7,094 bases of DNA from NCBI GenBank assembly GCA_030605865.1, contig JAUWHN010000008.1, forward strand, positions 1-7,094. Reading direction: 5' to 3'. The notes below the pieces were generated by a model, which did no database searches, was not told the DNA's origin, and worked only from the letters and a program-made list of their open reading frames with translations. The position numbers were made by a program, and so were the translations under genes. Position 1 is the stretch's first letter. Each line of letters starts with the position of its first letter. Origin of the DNA: Candidatus Portnoyibacteriota bacterium. Its GTDB lineage: Bacteria; Patescibacteriota; Minisyncoccia; RBG-13-40-8-A; JAUWHN01. Positions 6,011-7,094 of the stretch are shown here, piece by piece.

Positions 6011-7084
6011 ATGGCAAAAGAATATCAACCAGAACTATATGAACTTTTGGAGACAGTAGGCAAGCAAAATGCCTCTGACCTTCATATTTCAGTAGCCAGA
6101 CATCCCACCTTGAGAATTGACGGGGAGTTGATTCCTTTGGTCAAACGGCCAATTATTACTCCCGAGCGCGCCCAGGGATTGATTTTTGCTCTTTTAACTG
6201 ACGAGCAAAAAGATAAATTTCTAAAACAAAAGGAAATTGATTTTTCTTATTCCTATAAAGACAAGGCTCGTTTTCGGGTTAATGTCTTTTTTCAACAAGG
6301 ATATATGAGTGCTGCTTTGCGGTTTTTGCCCGTTAAAATAAGAACTCTTAAGGAGTTAAATCTTCCCGATGCCTTAGAGCGTTTCACTCACCACAACCAG
6401 GGGTTTTTCCTGATGGTGGGTCCGGCTGGGCACGGCAAAAGCACTACATTGGCATCCTTGATTGATACAATCAATCATACTCGTAATGACCATATTATTA
6501 CTATTGAAGATCCTATTGAATATGTTTTTACCCAGGACCGTTGTATCATTGACCAGAGGGAGGTGGGATTTGACACCGCAGGATTTCATCAGGCTCTTCG
6601 TTCTTCTTTTAGGCAGGACCCCAACGTGATTATGGTTGGTGAGATGAGGGATTTAGAAACTATTTCTACTGCTCTTACTGCAGCTGAAACCGGCCATCTT
6701 ATTTTTGCTACTTTGCATACTAATAATGCAGCTCAAACTATTGATAGAATCATTGACAGCTTTCCGCCTGCTGCCCAGAATCAGGCAAGAATCCAGTTAG
6801 CAGCAACTTTGGTTGGAGTTGTTTCGGAAAGATTAATACCCCGGATAGACGGAGGGAGAATTCCCTCTGTTGAGATAATGTTTGCAAATTCAGCTATTCG
6901 TAATTTAATCAGGGAAGGCAAGACCCATCAAATAGATTTAGTTATTGAAACATCTGCTGACGAAGGAATGGTTTCTTTAAATAAATCTTTGTCTGCCCTG
7001 GTTCATAAGGGGGAAATTAGTTTAGAGAACGCGGAGTTGTATTCTTTAGATCCGGGAGAATTGAGGATGCTTTTAGGAAAGTAA
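6011..7084 (+). CDS. pilT: Type IV pilus retraction ATPase PilT
   Basis: A 357-residue cytoplasmic hexameric ATPase that depolymerises the pilus, giving retraction, twitching and often DNA uptake. The N-terminal PAS-like domain (about 1-115) includes NASDLHISVARHPTLRIDG (20-38) and RFRVNVFFQQG (87-97). The RecA-like motor (about 116-357) has Walker A GPAGHGKST (137-145, K143), Asp box TIEDPIEYVF (E166, D167), Walker B VIMVGEMRDLET (E211) and His box TGHLIFATLHTNNA (H229, H236). The PilT-diagnostic AIRNLIREGKTHQI lies at 295-308. Together with the lack of an MshEN domain and the typical length, this separates it from PilB. The Walker A has Ala and His where Thr and Ser are usual; the P-loop Lys and Ser/Thr are kept, so activity is expected. 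Start chosen at the ATG after the repeat element, matching the normal PilT N-terminus. It is in the same operon orientation as pilB, but the repeat gap may tune its level. Confidence 0.96.
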   Translation: MAKEYQPELYELLETVGKQNASDLHISVARHPTLRIDGELIPLVKRPIITPERAQGLIFALLTDEQKDKFLKQKEIDFSYSYKDKARFRVNVFFQQGYMSAALRFLPVKIRTLKELNLPDALERFTHHNQGFFLMVGPAGHGKSTTLASLIDTINHTRNDHIITIEDPIEYVFTQDRCIIDQREVGFDTAGFHQALRSSFRQDPNVIMVGEMRDLETISTALTAAETGHLIFATLHTNNAAQTIDRIIDSFPPAAQNQARIQLAATLVGVVSERLIPRIDGGRIPSVEIMFANSAIRNLIREGKTHQIDLVIETSADEGMVSLNKSLSALVHKGEISLENAELYSLDPGELRMLLGK

Positions 7085-7085
7085 T

Positions 7086-7094
7086 ATGCAGTTT
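7086..7094 (+). CDS. Start of next gene, probably pilC (partial, cut by window end)
   Basis: Only ATG CAG TTT (Met-Gln-Phe) is present. It begins one base after the pilT stop in a TAATATG junction identical to those before the 97-residue gene and pilB, which supports a genuine start. The pilus platform protein PilC is the component missing from the set and commonly follows pilB/pilT, and PilC proteins often begin with a short M-x-F strand. Three codons cannot prove identity. Confidence 0.5.

Noticed and set aside
6374..6589. Minus-strand open frame of 71 codons
   Set aside because: Antisense to the PilT Walker A region, with no support as a gene.

Overview
The window is almost entirely one co-directional (+ strand) gene cluster for a type IV pilus (T4P) machine, flanked upstream by a large surface-anchored protein. 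The gene set (PilM-, PilN- and PilO-like proteins, a 97-residue membrane protein, PilB, PilT, and the first codons of a probable PilC), the moderately AT-rich sequence, the very tight junctions and the Trp-rich 'GWAW...GWISFN' repeats in the surface protein all suggest a Patescibacteria/CPR genome, most likely Parcubacteria-like. This is an inference from gene style; no marker gene is present. TGA ends pilN and no frame needs TGA as Gly, so the Gracilibacteria-type code is not indicated.

Layout: 1-80 is a short leader with a possible hairpin. 81-1595 encodes a membrane-anchored extracellular protein (four Trp-rich repeats, an Asp-rich linker, an Fn3-like domain and a PKD-like domain). Then come pilM (1603-2712), pilN (2715-3272), pilO (3269-3868), a small single-pass protein in the place usually held by pilP (3870-4163), pilB (4165-5928), an 82-bp gap holding a repeat/hairpin element, pilT (6011-7084), and the start of the next gene (7086 onward, probably pilC). 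No secretin (pilQ) is seen in the window, as expected for an envelope without a classical outer membrane. There is no gene-free stretch longer than 300 bases; the only sizeable non-coding stretches are 1-80 and 5929-6010.

How they work together: PilB (extension) and PilT (retraction) are hexameric cytoplasmic ATPases acting on the inner-membrane platform (PilC). PilM is a cytoplasmic actin-like ring protein that binds the tail of PilN. PilN and PilO form the membrane alignment complex, and the 97-residue protein may complete it. The first gene sits 7 bp upstream of pilM and may encode a pilus-associated or cell-surface adhesin expressed with the machine.

The most interesting points are: (i) PilB keeps only one Cys from each of the two CxxC pairs of its zinc motif (CPDS and SKTC), and the stretch between them carries two abutting perfect DNA hairpins that look like a palindromic element absorbed into the reading frame; (ii) the pilB-pilT gap is built wholly of short AGCTT-type tandem repeats that fold back on one another right up to the pilT start; (iii) the 97-residue protein in the PilP slot, whose DNA can form two mutually exclusive hairpins.
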